Of a DNA stretch of 64,000 bases, positions 55,915 to 64,000 are shown in pieces. Made by a program: the position numbers and the translations under genes. Position 1 is the stretch's first letter; the number at the start of each line of letters is the position of its first letter. Source of the stretch: Eupeodes corollae. Lineage: Eukaryota > Arthropoda > Insecta > Diptera > Syrphidae. The stretch is from NCBI RefSeq assembly GCF_945859685.1, contig NC_079147.1, forward strand, positions 215,887,578 through 215,951,577. Direction: 5' to 3'. The notes below the pieces were generated by a model that saw nothing but the letters and a program-made list of their open reading frames with translations, had not been told where the DNA came from and did not search any database.

Positions 55915-56505
55915 ATGGCCGAGTTTCTAAACAATTTTGTTACAAATCGTGTTTATAAAAATAGAAGATGTCCAATTGGTGAAGATTTTCAAAAATTGTA
56001 TAGATTTTGTGAAACAGGCGTGCAATTATTGACAGATGAGTTTTTTAAATTTTTGTCTGTGTTATGTAAGGAGATCTTGGATTTCAAATCGGTTTGTTGG
56101 AGACATTGGTGTCAATCAATCAATGATTGATAATATCTAGGGTGATACAACAAGTCGCAAAAAAAATTGCAAGCCATACAACTGATTGATCATATTCCCA
56201 CAGACTTCTGAAAAAATAGAAGAAACGCAAAGGTTATGGAGCAGTAAGTATGAGAGTCCTTACGCCATTGGTGCTCTGGATTCTACACATGTGCGTATAA
56301 GGAAACCAATTTATCACCACGAGGAATACGTCAACTACTCAATAAATGTACAGGCTACTTGCAACGCGGGTGAAAAATTTACAAGCATTGAAGTTTGCTC
56401 TCCGGGATCAGTCCACAACTCCCGTTTTTTGAAATATAGTTTCTTATTCAACCATATAAATAATAATTCTTCAGCAATATTACTGGGCGATGAACCATAA
56501 TGACA
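55915..56505 (+). mobile_element. PIF/Harbinger transposase remnant
   Basis: The first frame, MAEFLNNFVTNRVYKNRRCP, is open but not diagnostic. The second (56186-56500) is clear: FPQTSEKIEETQRLWSSKYE, YAIGALDSTHVRIRKPIYHH (usual GALDCTHV, first catalytic Asp kept), VNYSINVQATCNAGEKFTSI (usual K.YYSINVQ), VCSPGSVHNSRFLKYS (usual PGSVHDSRIF.NS, Asp to Asn) and ILLGDEP (second catalytic Asp region). It stops soon after, losing the third acidic residue. This is the DDE_Tnp_4/HARBI1-type transposase. Terminal repeats were not found. Confidence 0.82.
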
Positions 56506-56509
56506 CCAT

Positions 56510-57140
56510 TTAAACAAGCATGTAACGAAACTTTATTTAGTTTCAGTTCTTTTACTATAATTCACTAAGATGGTCAGCAATATTGTTTTTAATTAACTTT
56601 CATGTTCTCTTTCAGAAGACATTTTTCCTTCTTGACCCGATTGACCGCACAGAAACTACTGTAAAGAGTGAGCTTTTTTGGCATATGAAATTGAGTCCGA
56701 GCCAAGTCCGAGTCCGCTCGATCGATCTCACATGCAGTTTATGCGGGTTCAAGCTCGTCAGCTCTGACTCTGAGAACATTCTCATCTTTAAGCATATGAA
56801 CCAGTATTGTGACAAACAGCATTTTGATATACAGTATTTTAAGTTTACTGTGTATTGAACCACAGAATTTAAGGAATTCATAATAATTACCAAACAGTAT
56901 CATACAATATTTCTTCCTCAACATTAAGCCTTAGCTGAAACCTATTCAATTGCCATAATCTACTATTGTTCTAAAAACGATTTAAAGAGCCACATCTTGT
57001 CCGAATATATACAGAAATGGACAACGTATACAGAAACAAACAGTTGCTAAGAATTAAACCTAATTAAAACCACAACTTGTATAGAAATATATTTAACCGT
57101 TATTAAAAAAAAGTAAGACTCTCTTGTGCAAAATAACATA
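56510..57140. other. Unrecognised; possible C2HC-like finger frame
   Basis: A frame at 56583-56858 contains LTCSLCGFKLVSSDSEN, then IFKHMNQYCDKQ, i.e. C-x2-C, a gap of 17, H-x4-C. This could be a finger from a TE protein but is too short to assign. The rest is non-coding. Confidence 0.3.
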
Positions 57141-57418
57141 GGACCTTTAAATTGCGTCAACAACAGAGGTGTCAGCCTTCTTAACATTGCATATAAGATC
57201 CTCTCTGCCGTATTATGTGAACGTCTGATCCTATCGTCAACAACCTGATTGGTCCTTATCAGTGTGGCATCAGACCAAGAAAATCCACTATCGACCAAAT
57301 ATTCACACTACGGCAGATCTTGAAAAAAACCCAGGAGCTTCAAATCGATAACCACCATCTCTTCATCGATTTTAAAGCCGCGTATGACAGCATCTAAAGG
57401 GAAGAGCTCTACAGAGCA

Positions 57419-57679
57419 ATGTCTAGTTTTGACATCCCTGTCAAACTAATCCGTTTGTGCAGAATGACGATGGAGAATGCACGCTGCTCTATCAAGGTCG
57501 GAAAAGATCTCACCGATACATTTGATGTCAAAAAAGGTTTTAGACAAGGCGATACACTGTCATGCGACTTCTTCAACATCGTTCTGGAAAGAATTGTGCA
57601 AAAATCAACCGTCAACACTAGAGGCAAAATCTTCCAAGGTCCATTCAACTATTCGGATACGCAGATGATATCGACATAA
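57419..57679 (+). pseudogene. RTE-A copy 3 RT palm
   Basis: The frame reads MSSFDIPVKLIRLCRMTMEN, ARCSIKVGKDLTDTFDVKKG and FRQGDTLSCDFFNIVLERIV (motif B), then loses frame just before YADDIDII, which is readable in the next frame at 57657. Upstream, HHLFIDFKAAYDSI (motif A, near 57354-57395) is in another frame. Confidence 0.85.
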
Positions 57680-57689
57680 TTGGAAGATT

Positions 57690-58380
57690 AAAGCGTGATG
57701 TCGGTGGAGCGTTTTTGAGCATTGCGACGGAAGCGGGGGAGATGGGTTTAGTGGCCATGAGGGCAAGACCAATTATATGCTCTCATCAAAAAAGGACATT
57801 GAACAATGACGTCTTGGACGAAACGTCACCGTGGACAGCTATAATTTTGAGGTAGTTAAGGACTTTGTTTACCTAGACACCGCTATTAATGCAGACAAAG
57901 ACACCAGCGCTGGAATCAAACGAAGAATAACTCTTGCAAATCGCTGCTTCTTTGTACTTAGAAGGCAATTGCGAAGTAAAGTCTTCTCTCAAGCATCTAA
58001 AATCACCATCTATAAGACACTCATGATCCCATTGCTCATTTATGGAGCTGATGAGAGCGTCTTAGGATGCTTCAAAAGAAAAATTGTTCGGAGAATGGAG
58101 GAGAAGATATAACGTACGTATAAGTACGGGCTGTACAGCGACACTGATCTAGTTAGCAGAATAAAATTCCAACGGCTTAAAGAGCGAATGAACATCAGCG
58201 CACCAACCCGGAAGGTCTTTGAATCAAATTCCGAGGGACGGCGCAGTAGAGGAAGACCGCTTCTCAGGTGGCGCACTTAGGTGGGTGAAGACCACAACCA
58301 ACTAAGCGTGCGAAACTGGAGACAGATAGCTAGGGACCGAACTGGCTGAAAACGCATGCTAATCCAGGCCTAGGTCCGCC
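57690..58380 (+). pseudogene. RTE-A copy 3 C-terminal region
   Basis: The frame 57831-58112 has YNFEVVKDFVYLDTAINADK (usual FVYLG.A.N), GIKRRITLANRCFFVLRRQL and LMIPLLIYGADESVL (usual P.L.YGAE.W), then CFKRKIVRRMEE. Further on, RIKFQRLKERMNISAPTRKV (usual RLKWLGHV.RM....P.RKVFE) and RGRSRGRPLLRWRT-like residues end the protein. These are the usual RTE-A C-terminal blocks. Confidence 0.83.
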
Positions 58381-59175
58381 CGGACTGTAGCGCCACCTTA
58401 AGTAAGTAAGTAAGAAGTGAGGGAAAATTTTGAGGGAAATAGCCAGAATAATGAGCAAATCTCAAATTGATTGCAAAAGCAATTTGATCGCTGACAGCCA
58501 AAAAACAGCTGGGAAAAATAAACAAGCAAAACAACCCCAAGAAAAGACTGAAAGAAAAAGATAAAGAAGAGTTGTTGAAGCGTACTTTCTCAGAAGGATC
58601 AAAAGAATGGTGTTCTTTCTATGGAAAACAAAATATATCAATGCTGTTTAAATTCGCCCACGATCATTTTGATTGGAGTGGGCCAAAAGGAAGGAAAAAA
58701 TGGAGAAATGTTTTGTGAATGAAAGAAACAAAGAAAATTTTGTTCGGAAGTGATGAAAGAACTAAATCCCAAATACATCCAGAAAACGGCCAAAACTGGT
58801 GGTGGCAGTATCATACTTTGGGGTTAATTTTCGTGGTATGGCAACCAATATATTTTATTGAGAGACAAATGGATCAAAATAAATATCATGAAGGATACGA
58901 TGTTGCCTTATGCGGACCAGAACTTGGCTACCAACTGTGTTCTACAGCACTACAACCAACCTAAACACACATCCAAATCTGCTCAAAAGAATTTGGGAGT
59001 GGCCATCCCAATCGCATGACTTATATTACATAGAACATTTCGGGGGAGATTTAAAACGCACAATCGGTAAACATTGAACAAAACATAAAGCCGACTGCGG
59101 AGTGGCACAACATTTAAATTCGAAATATGCCACCGATTATTTGACTCAATGCCCTACAGATGTCAAACTGTAATT

Positions 59176-61302
59176 GAATATGCAATTTCGAAAAAGGCAC
59201 ATGTCGAATGTTTTGTCAAAAACGTTTTTTTATACCAATGTGACGTAATCGCCTGTACATAAATAACTTCGAAAACAGTGAAATTCCGAAAAAAAGAAAG
59301 ATGTTACAAATACTGAGAGTGAAAAATATAAACATGCTGTCATTAAAAATGTTTAAATCAAAGGTTTACCTCATTTAAACCACAAACGAAAACGATTACC
59401 AGGACGACAAACAGGAGTGAGTTGCCGTTGCCCCCAAAAATGTTTTGAGAAAATGTCTGAAGACCATATGGATAGCTTGATTGAACGAATCAACTCTTTT
59501 CGGACATAAAACGAACAAGATACACACCTTCAAGGCATGATAGAGTTATTTGTGCCTATAAAGAAACCTCAAAACGAACCGAGGATCAGACTAATAACCT
59601 AAAACGATTTCCTGCAAATATTTTGTCGACATTGGCACGGAAAGAAAAAAGGTTTGTAAATATGCGTTTCTAAATTTACGTGGAATAACCGTTAAAAGAT
59701 GTTGACGTTTGGCAGAACTAAAAAAAAAAACAATAAAATTCCACAAGACTTTAAGGACAAATCAGAAGGTTCGAGAAGAATTATTATTCCTGATAATCTT
59801 TATAAGAAGTAAATCCATTATTCTAACAATATTACAAAGCAATAGTTGTCATCCTTGTTAAATATCAAAATAAATTACATGACATGTTTTTGAGCCGGTT
59901 CCCTGTAATGACAGACAAAATTTACTATCAGTTTTTTCAAAAATATTTTCATCAAAATTTTGTCTTGTCATTTGGTAGACCACAAATCGACAATGGTAGT
60001 GTGCGAAAAACTGACACGTTAAAACAAAGGATTCTCATTCAAATGATGGCGATAAGAAAACAGCTGCTGCAGAATTAACAGTGCAAAAGCGTCGTGCAAG
60101 CAAAGTTTATAAAATACAAGAAAAATGTGCCAGTGATGAAACGGTTTTAGACTGTTTTTCGACCATATGCAAAATTTACCTTTGCCAACTCTGCCTGTAC
60201 AAGAACTTTTGTATTATAGACAACTTTCGGTATACGAATTCTGTATACATAACATGAAGACTGGCAAAGGAACATTTTATTCTTATCATGAAGGACAAGC
60301 TTTGAAAGGTCTTCATCTTTTTTGTCACGGCTGCCCAGGACAGAACTAAAATAACACGGTTGTAAGATTTTTGATGGCATTGTCTGCCAAAAAAAAAATT
60401 ATGATCCGTAAATATTTTCCCGTCCGAGGCCATTCATTTAATGACTGCGACAGAAATTTTTCTGTTGTCAAAAGGAAAATAAGACTCGAAGATGCGGTGT
60501 TCAGTCATGAACAATATATTGATATGATTTTTAAAGTCGAGCAATACCGCTAAATTTAACGTTTAAAAAGTCAATACAGAAGACATTAAAGATTTCAAAA
60601 AATGGGCTCAAATAAATTCTAAAGCTAAACCTTTATCAGTGAGAAGTTACAGAAAAGCAGTAGCGAAAAATCAAAAAGTTACTTTTCAAGTATCGACTTA
60701 TTATGAATTTGTTTTTGAACCGAGTAAACAAAAAAACTTTATAGATAGTGACATTTCCCAAGAAGTTAACATTTTTTCAAAAGTAAAAAGTACTTGTGGT
60801 AGCTTACCTAACCAAGAAAATTTTGCTTACCGTGGCAAAGAACCTATAAATCATATAAAAATTGCTGACATTTCAAAGGTGAAACAATATGTACCGGCAG
60901 AATTTTTAGAATTTTATGAAGAAATTCTACAATAGCCAACTACTATCGAAAGAGAGCCTGCAGAGGATTTTAAATAAAAACTCATTACTCATGATTAATA
61001 TTAATAATAAGTTTAAATTTTAGATTCCAGAAATAAAAATTAATCAAATGTTATGTTTTCTACTTATTGTACTCAAATCAGTAAATTTCGAAAAGGGCAC
61101 ATCTCACAAATATAAAGTATTTGATAACACAATGTGATTAAATTAAAAATAAATCCATTAAGCATTCGAAGGATAATTAACATCAAAATATAACTCAATA
61201 CTCACTTTTAAAATGTATGCACTAGTTTAAAAAATAACCATTTTTTCAATTCCTAAACATTTTAAATTTTCAGAGATGTGCCCTTTTCGAAATTGCATAT
61301 TC
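59176..61302 (+). mobile_element. TIR transposon with DUF7869-like gene
   Basis: The left end reads GAATATGCAATTTCGAAAAA then GGCACATGT; the right end is its inverse (ACATCTC-side, CCTTTTCGAAATTGCATATTC): about 29 bp with two or three mismatches. It is flanked by AATT at 59172-59175 and 61303-61306. Taking out the element and one AATT restores the reading frame of the host Tc1 transposase end, which fixes the boundaries and the 4-bp duplication. A third copy of the end motif (AATTTCGAAAAGGGCACATC) lies inside at 61083-61105. Length is 2127 bp. The only gene is a broken DUF7869-like protein. I cannot place it in a named superfamily. Confidence 0.85.
59410..60935 (+). pseudogene. DUF7869-like putative transposase, broken
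   Basis: Fragments in order over several frames: CRCPQKCFEKMSEDHMDSLI (Cys-rich start), ICKYAF-like then RGITVKRC (59657-59711; usual VCK..FL..LGI..KRV), FPVMTDKIYYQFFQKYFHQN with FVLSFGRPQIDNGSV (59899-60004), DCFFDHMQNLPLPTLPVQEL, YYRQLSVYEFCIHNM, LHLFCHGCPGQN (usual CDGCPGQN; Asp lost), IRKYFPVRGHSFNDCDRNFS, VVKRK and a 98-codon C-terminal frame from 60639. This order matches insect proteins with the uncharacterised DUF7869 domain, which looks RNase H/transposase-like. Being the only gene between the inverted ends, it is probably the transposase. Stops make it inactive. Confidence 0.7.
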
Positions 61303-61538
61303 AATTAGAGCTAACGAACGGGCTACTAGACATTAAAATAATTATAATTAAAATACAAATAAAATTTTAATAATGGGTGATTTTAGTTTAAAAGAAAAAA
61401 TATAAGAAAATGAAGACCAAACTTGAAAAATAAATTTTTGTAAGTCAATACAAAATTAAATTTTTAAAATTCTGTTTGGAGTTTCTATTTGATGTCCATA
61501 TCCGTATGTATATTAAAAAATATATGAAAATAACTCAC

Positions 61539-62205
61539 CACAATCAATCCCTCACTTTTTCATTTAATTGTCGGACCGAAAAGAACAATTTACTAAACAT
61601 TCAATTTTCATTAAAACCGAAATAGGTATGTTTTTAGATTTCGATTTCAAATTTAAATACAACGTTTTTTTAACCGACAAACCAAACCAAAACATAACTG
61701 TTGCACAAACCACTACGAACGAAACGAAGCAAAGCACAAACCGAAACCACTACCCACTACCACGACGACGAGACGCCATAAATGAAAATTAAACGAAATT
61801 AATCTAATTTTTCTTATTAAATAAATCACATTTAAACTACAAAAATTGAGAAAAAATAATAAAACATAACTTTAAAGCAATATCGAGCCCGAATATTAGA
61901 AATTTCTGGAAATAATAAATATTTTGTTTAATGTTTTATAAAGCGATCGCGAAACAATTCAACCCGCCAGGTACACGTACAATGACCAATTCGATTCACA
62001 AATTAACTGTTTGCGTTGCTATTTTGGAACGAGTAATCGAGTAAACACAACTAGCGACGGGGAAATGGAATTGCGAAAAAAAGAAATAAGTGATCTAAAT
62101 GAAAAGGGGTAGCTTTGATTGTGTGTGTGGAACAGTTACAGCGAATTTAGAAACTTCCTTGGAATGGTTGTGGGTGGTGGGGTGACTACGTGTAGATTGT
62201 GAAAA
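61539..62205 (-). other. Block E: exon-like duplicated unit
   Basis: On the minus strand it ends ...GATTGATTGTG then GTGAGTTATTTTC (donor). The far end near 62195-62212 has CCTTCTTTCTTTTTCAC, a pyrimidine tract like those of A and D but with CAC where AG is needed. Plus-strand motifs: CCACTACGAACGAAACGA (61710-61727), CGATCGCGAAACAATTCAAC (61944-61963). It is nearly collinear with block C. No coding frame. The plus frame at 61568-61792 is chance. Confidence 0.55.
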
Positions 62206-62576
62206 AGAAAGAAGGTATTAAAAAAGGTAACTAAACAATTTATCATCTGTTCTGGAGATTACTTTATTTATCATGTTTAAACAAAGTACATACCTATAGG
62301 TAGGAATACGAATACTAGAAAAATAAGGAAGGATGAATGATGGTGATGAGGAGAAAGGTTTAAAGTGCATGCAATGTTTTTTTTTATTTTTAAAATATGA
62401 CATATGAGTAGGTATATACCTACATACAGTGATGGAAAAAATAATAGAAACAACCTATTTTAAGTGTTATTCTAACTTAAGGGTCAGTTTTTAATTTATG
62501 CAAATAGGGTTTTTGAGTTTGTTATTTTCGATACTAACTAAATTATTTAAAATTCGTCTATAATTTTACTAAGTAT

Positions 62577-63690
62577 GGGTCGTGAATTATGTACATTGTA
62601 CTCATTTTAAACTCGAAGTGATGAAAAAACTAAGACAAGCTGGAAAAGTGATGGTTGAAATTGCAAAAACCTTAAACTGTATTTTAAATTTTACATTCAC
62701 GTCTAAAGAAGGAACAAGAGGAAAAAAAGATAAACTTCTTCACATTTTGATACACAAACTATTTCTTTCTTTAAGACAACTCAAAAACGGACTAGTGACA
62801 GCTAGAACAATAAGAAACCAACTTATAGCCTTCCTAGTAGAATTCCACGAAAAGTGCCATTTTTTAACCAAGAAAACCATTATATAAAGACTTCGCTTTG
62901 CAAACAAAACCCTTACACAGTTTCTATTGGAATAACGTTGTGTGGTCGGATGAAACGAAGATTAATTTGTTTACTTCCGAAAATGTTTGTGAGAAGGCCA
63001 AAATGCAAGAAGTTTAACTCAAAATACACAATTAAATTCAATTCAATTCTTTTATTGAGGCTTTTGAAACACAATTTTCTCTTATCCTATATAAATATAT
63101 AAATGAATTAATAATTATGAAGTCGGCTTGTAAATATGCCAGACAAAGCAAATAAAGAAATATTTTGTATATAATATTTAAACAATTAATTAAATGTTAC
63201 TTAAGTGTAAAGCAAGTTGTGGAGTACGCTTGCTCCCGGCGTACGTTACTCTCAAAATACACAAAGAAAGACAGTGAAGCACGGTACGTGGTGGGAATAT
63301 AAAGATTTGATGGTACTTCTCAGCATCCAATATTTTGGATCAAGGCTAAGATGTGCGATTTGGATAATGTCCACATCTTAAATTCAGTTATGCTTACATT
63401 AAGGAGAAGGAGGAGAGTTCATGCAGGATAGTGACCCGAAGCACCCTCCAAAATTGGCTTAACAATACTTACAACAAAACAAAAACAATGTTATGGAATG
63501 GCCATCACAATCCCCCGGCCTAAACATAATTGCACACTTATGGAACATCCTAAAGCGAAGTATCGGAGATTGTAAAACCAAAAATACGAAATGTGGTCGA
63601 AAATTCAAAGGGAATAGTACTCCATACCTGTAGAAACATGTGCCGAATTGGTGAATTCGATGGGGATGCAGTGGAGGCAGTTATTAATAA
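62577..63690 (+). pseudogene. Tc1 transposase, broken
   Basis: The N-terminal HTH frame (62582-62887) has KLEVMKKLRQAGKVMVEIAK, TLNCILNFTFTSKEG and TARTIRNQL. Then FWNNVVWSDETKINLFTSEN carries the first Asp (62930-62985), VRRPKCKKFNSKYT precedes the insertion, TVKHGTWWE follows it (usual TVKHGGG), FMQDSDPKHPPKLA carries the second Asp (63419-63460) and EWPSQSPGLNIIAHLWNILK has the third motif with SPDLNPIE changed to SPGLNIIA. Frameshifts occur in between. Confidence 0.85.
63031..63250 (-). mobile_element. 220-bp retroposon with 13-bp target duplication
   Basis: The insert interrupts the Tc1 transposase and is flanked by CTCAAAATACACA at 63018-63030 and 63251-63263. On the minus strand it begins AGTAACGTACGCCGGGAGCA and ends CAATAAAAGAATTGAATTGA, i.e. 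a polyadenylation-signal-like AATAAA and a (GAATT)n tail. The 13-bp duplication and 3' tail fit target-primed reverse transcription of a 5'-truncated LINE or a SINE. No tRNA-like head is visible. Confidence 0.72.
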
Positions 63691-64000
63691 TAAGTTGGCC
63701 ACTACAAAATACTTAACCTATTTTACATACATACTTTTACCGTTAAGTTATTTTTTTGCTACAAAAAGAATACCTATTCTAATTTTGTTTCTTTTATTTT
63801 TGTCCAGGATGAAAAAAATAATCACAAATCTACTTTTTATCATTATTTCCCATTAGGGATTATATTTTTAAAATTTCTTTTGCATTTAATTAATATGTTA
63901 TTAAAAATGTAATATTTTATTTATTTTTCTACTCTTCACAAATACCTTTTTATGTGTTAAAGAGATTAAACACAAAGCTTGTTTCTATTATTCAACTTTA

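Larger units (their letters stand above)
57146..58414 (+). mobile_element. RTE-A LINE copy 3, 5' truncated
   Basis: It starts within the RT (near GVSLLNIAYKILSAVLCERL at 57169-57228) and continues through all RT motifs to the 3' end, GCGCCACCTTA plus (AGTA)n. Together with copies 1 and 2 it defines the family: this copy retains RT sequence that copy 1 lacks. Frameshifts and a stop occur near 57395 and 57655. Flanking target duplications were not evident. Confidence 0.87.
58440..61350 (+). mobile_element. Tc1-like transposon split by a second transposon
   Basis: Transposase pieces run from about 58470 to 59175 and resume at 61303: FKFAHDHFDWS near 58647, VL then MKETKKILFGSDERTKS (usual WSDES.F..FGSDG; first Asp lost), YIQKTAKTGGGSIILWG near 58775-58825, MKDTMLPYADQN, EWPSQSHDLYYIEHFGGDLK (usual SPDLNPIEH), and SMPYRCQTVI before the insert. 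After the 59176-61302 insert the C-terminus continues RANERATRH and a stop. The termini of the Tc1 element were not identified. It directly follows RTE-A copy 3. Confidence 0.8.
62427..64000 (+). mobile_element. Tc1-like transposon, interrupted, runs to window edge
   Basis: After TA the left end reads CAGTGATGGAAAAAATAATA. At the very end of the window TTGTTTCTATTATT (63979-63992) is the inverse of the inner part of this end, so the element nearly fills the rest of the window. The transposase is broken and split by a 220-bp insertion (63031-63250). In the catalytic part GDCKTKNTKC and a normal tail follow. The right terminus is incomplete or diverged. Confidence 0.85.

Noticed and set aside
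48406..62205. Coding, Dscam-like variable exons
   Set aside because: Blocks A-E have stops in all frames. The short ATG-starting stretches near the donors differ in phase (0 in C, 1 in D, 2 in A) and E hits a stop at once, so they do not supply interchangeable N-termini.

Overview
The window looks like repeat-choked DNA from a brachyceran (higher) fly. It is AT-rich and has no bacterial-style operons. Its repeats are the kinds common in Diptera: Tc1/mariner, BEL, copia, Helitron, Mutator-like with a FLYWCH finger, Harbinger, RNase H-bearing I/LOA-type LINEs, RTE-type LINEs with AAGT tails, and a tRNA-derived SINE. I cannot name the species. I recognise no intact host protein-coding gene. Nearly every open frame I can name belongs to a transposable element (TE), and almost all are broken by frameshifts, stops, deletions or later insertions.

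Layout. 0.1-0.8 kb: a weak minus-strand LINE remnant. 1.5-4.9 kb: three LINE remnants (plus, minus, plus). 4.9-7.3 kb: no gene seen. 7.3-8.7 kb: the 3' half of a LINE with RNase H. 9.0-11.3 kb: a long minus-strand LINE, called LINE-F here, with endonuclease and reverse transcriptase. 12.2-14.0 kb: a copia 3' half with a probable LTR. 14.2-14.75 kb: Tc1 and RTE scraps. 16.5-16.9 kb: a (CATATC)n array next to a SINE scrap. 19.0-20.3 kb: a Tc1 element cut by a LINE-F fragment. 22.2-24.3 kb: RTE-A copy 1. 25.1-25.8 kb: a mariner-like remnant. 27.4-28.7 kb: a Tc1 element with both ends. 30.9-35.0 kb: three SINEs with target-site duplications, RTE-B (minus) and RTE-C (plus). 35.7-39.4 kb: a Helitron split by RTE-A copy 2. 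41.8-42.8 kb: a Jockey-like LINE (minus). 43.0-47.2 kb: a Mutator-like element whose right end is broken by a BEL retrotransposon carrying a long intact integrase frame, then a Tc1 scrap.

48.4-62.4 kb is different. Five related, CpG-bearing, non-coding blocks (A-E) lie in the same orientation. Four end in a GGTGAG splice-donor-like sequence on the minus strand, and two begin after a strong polypyrimidine-AG acceptor. I read them as tandemly duplicated exons, possibly alternative 5' exons or promoters, of a minus-strand host gene whose coding exons would lie at lower coordinates, perhaps outside the window. Two copies of a 1.1-1.4 kb repeat with internal ~175-bp units were inserted here, one of them splitting block C. 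Between D and E lie a Harbinger remnant, RTE-A copy 3, and a Tc1 element interrupted by a 2.1-kb transposon with 29-bp inverted ends, AATT target duplications and a DUF7869-like gene. The window ends in another Tc1 element interrupted by a 220-bp retroposon.

The nested insertions give a relative history: Tc1 before the DUF7869 element; Helitron before RTE-A copy 2; duplication of the exon-like blocks before the repeat inside C. The SINE and RTE-A share a 3' tail, which suggests the SINE was mobilised by RTE-A-type machinery.
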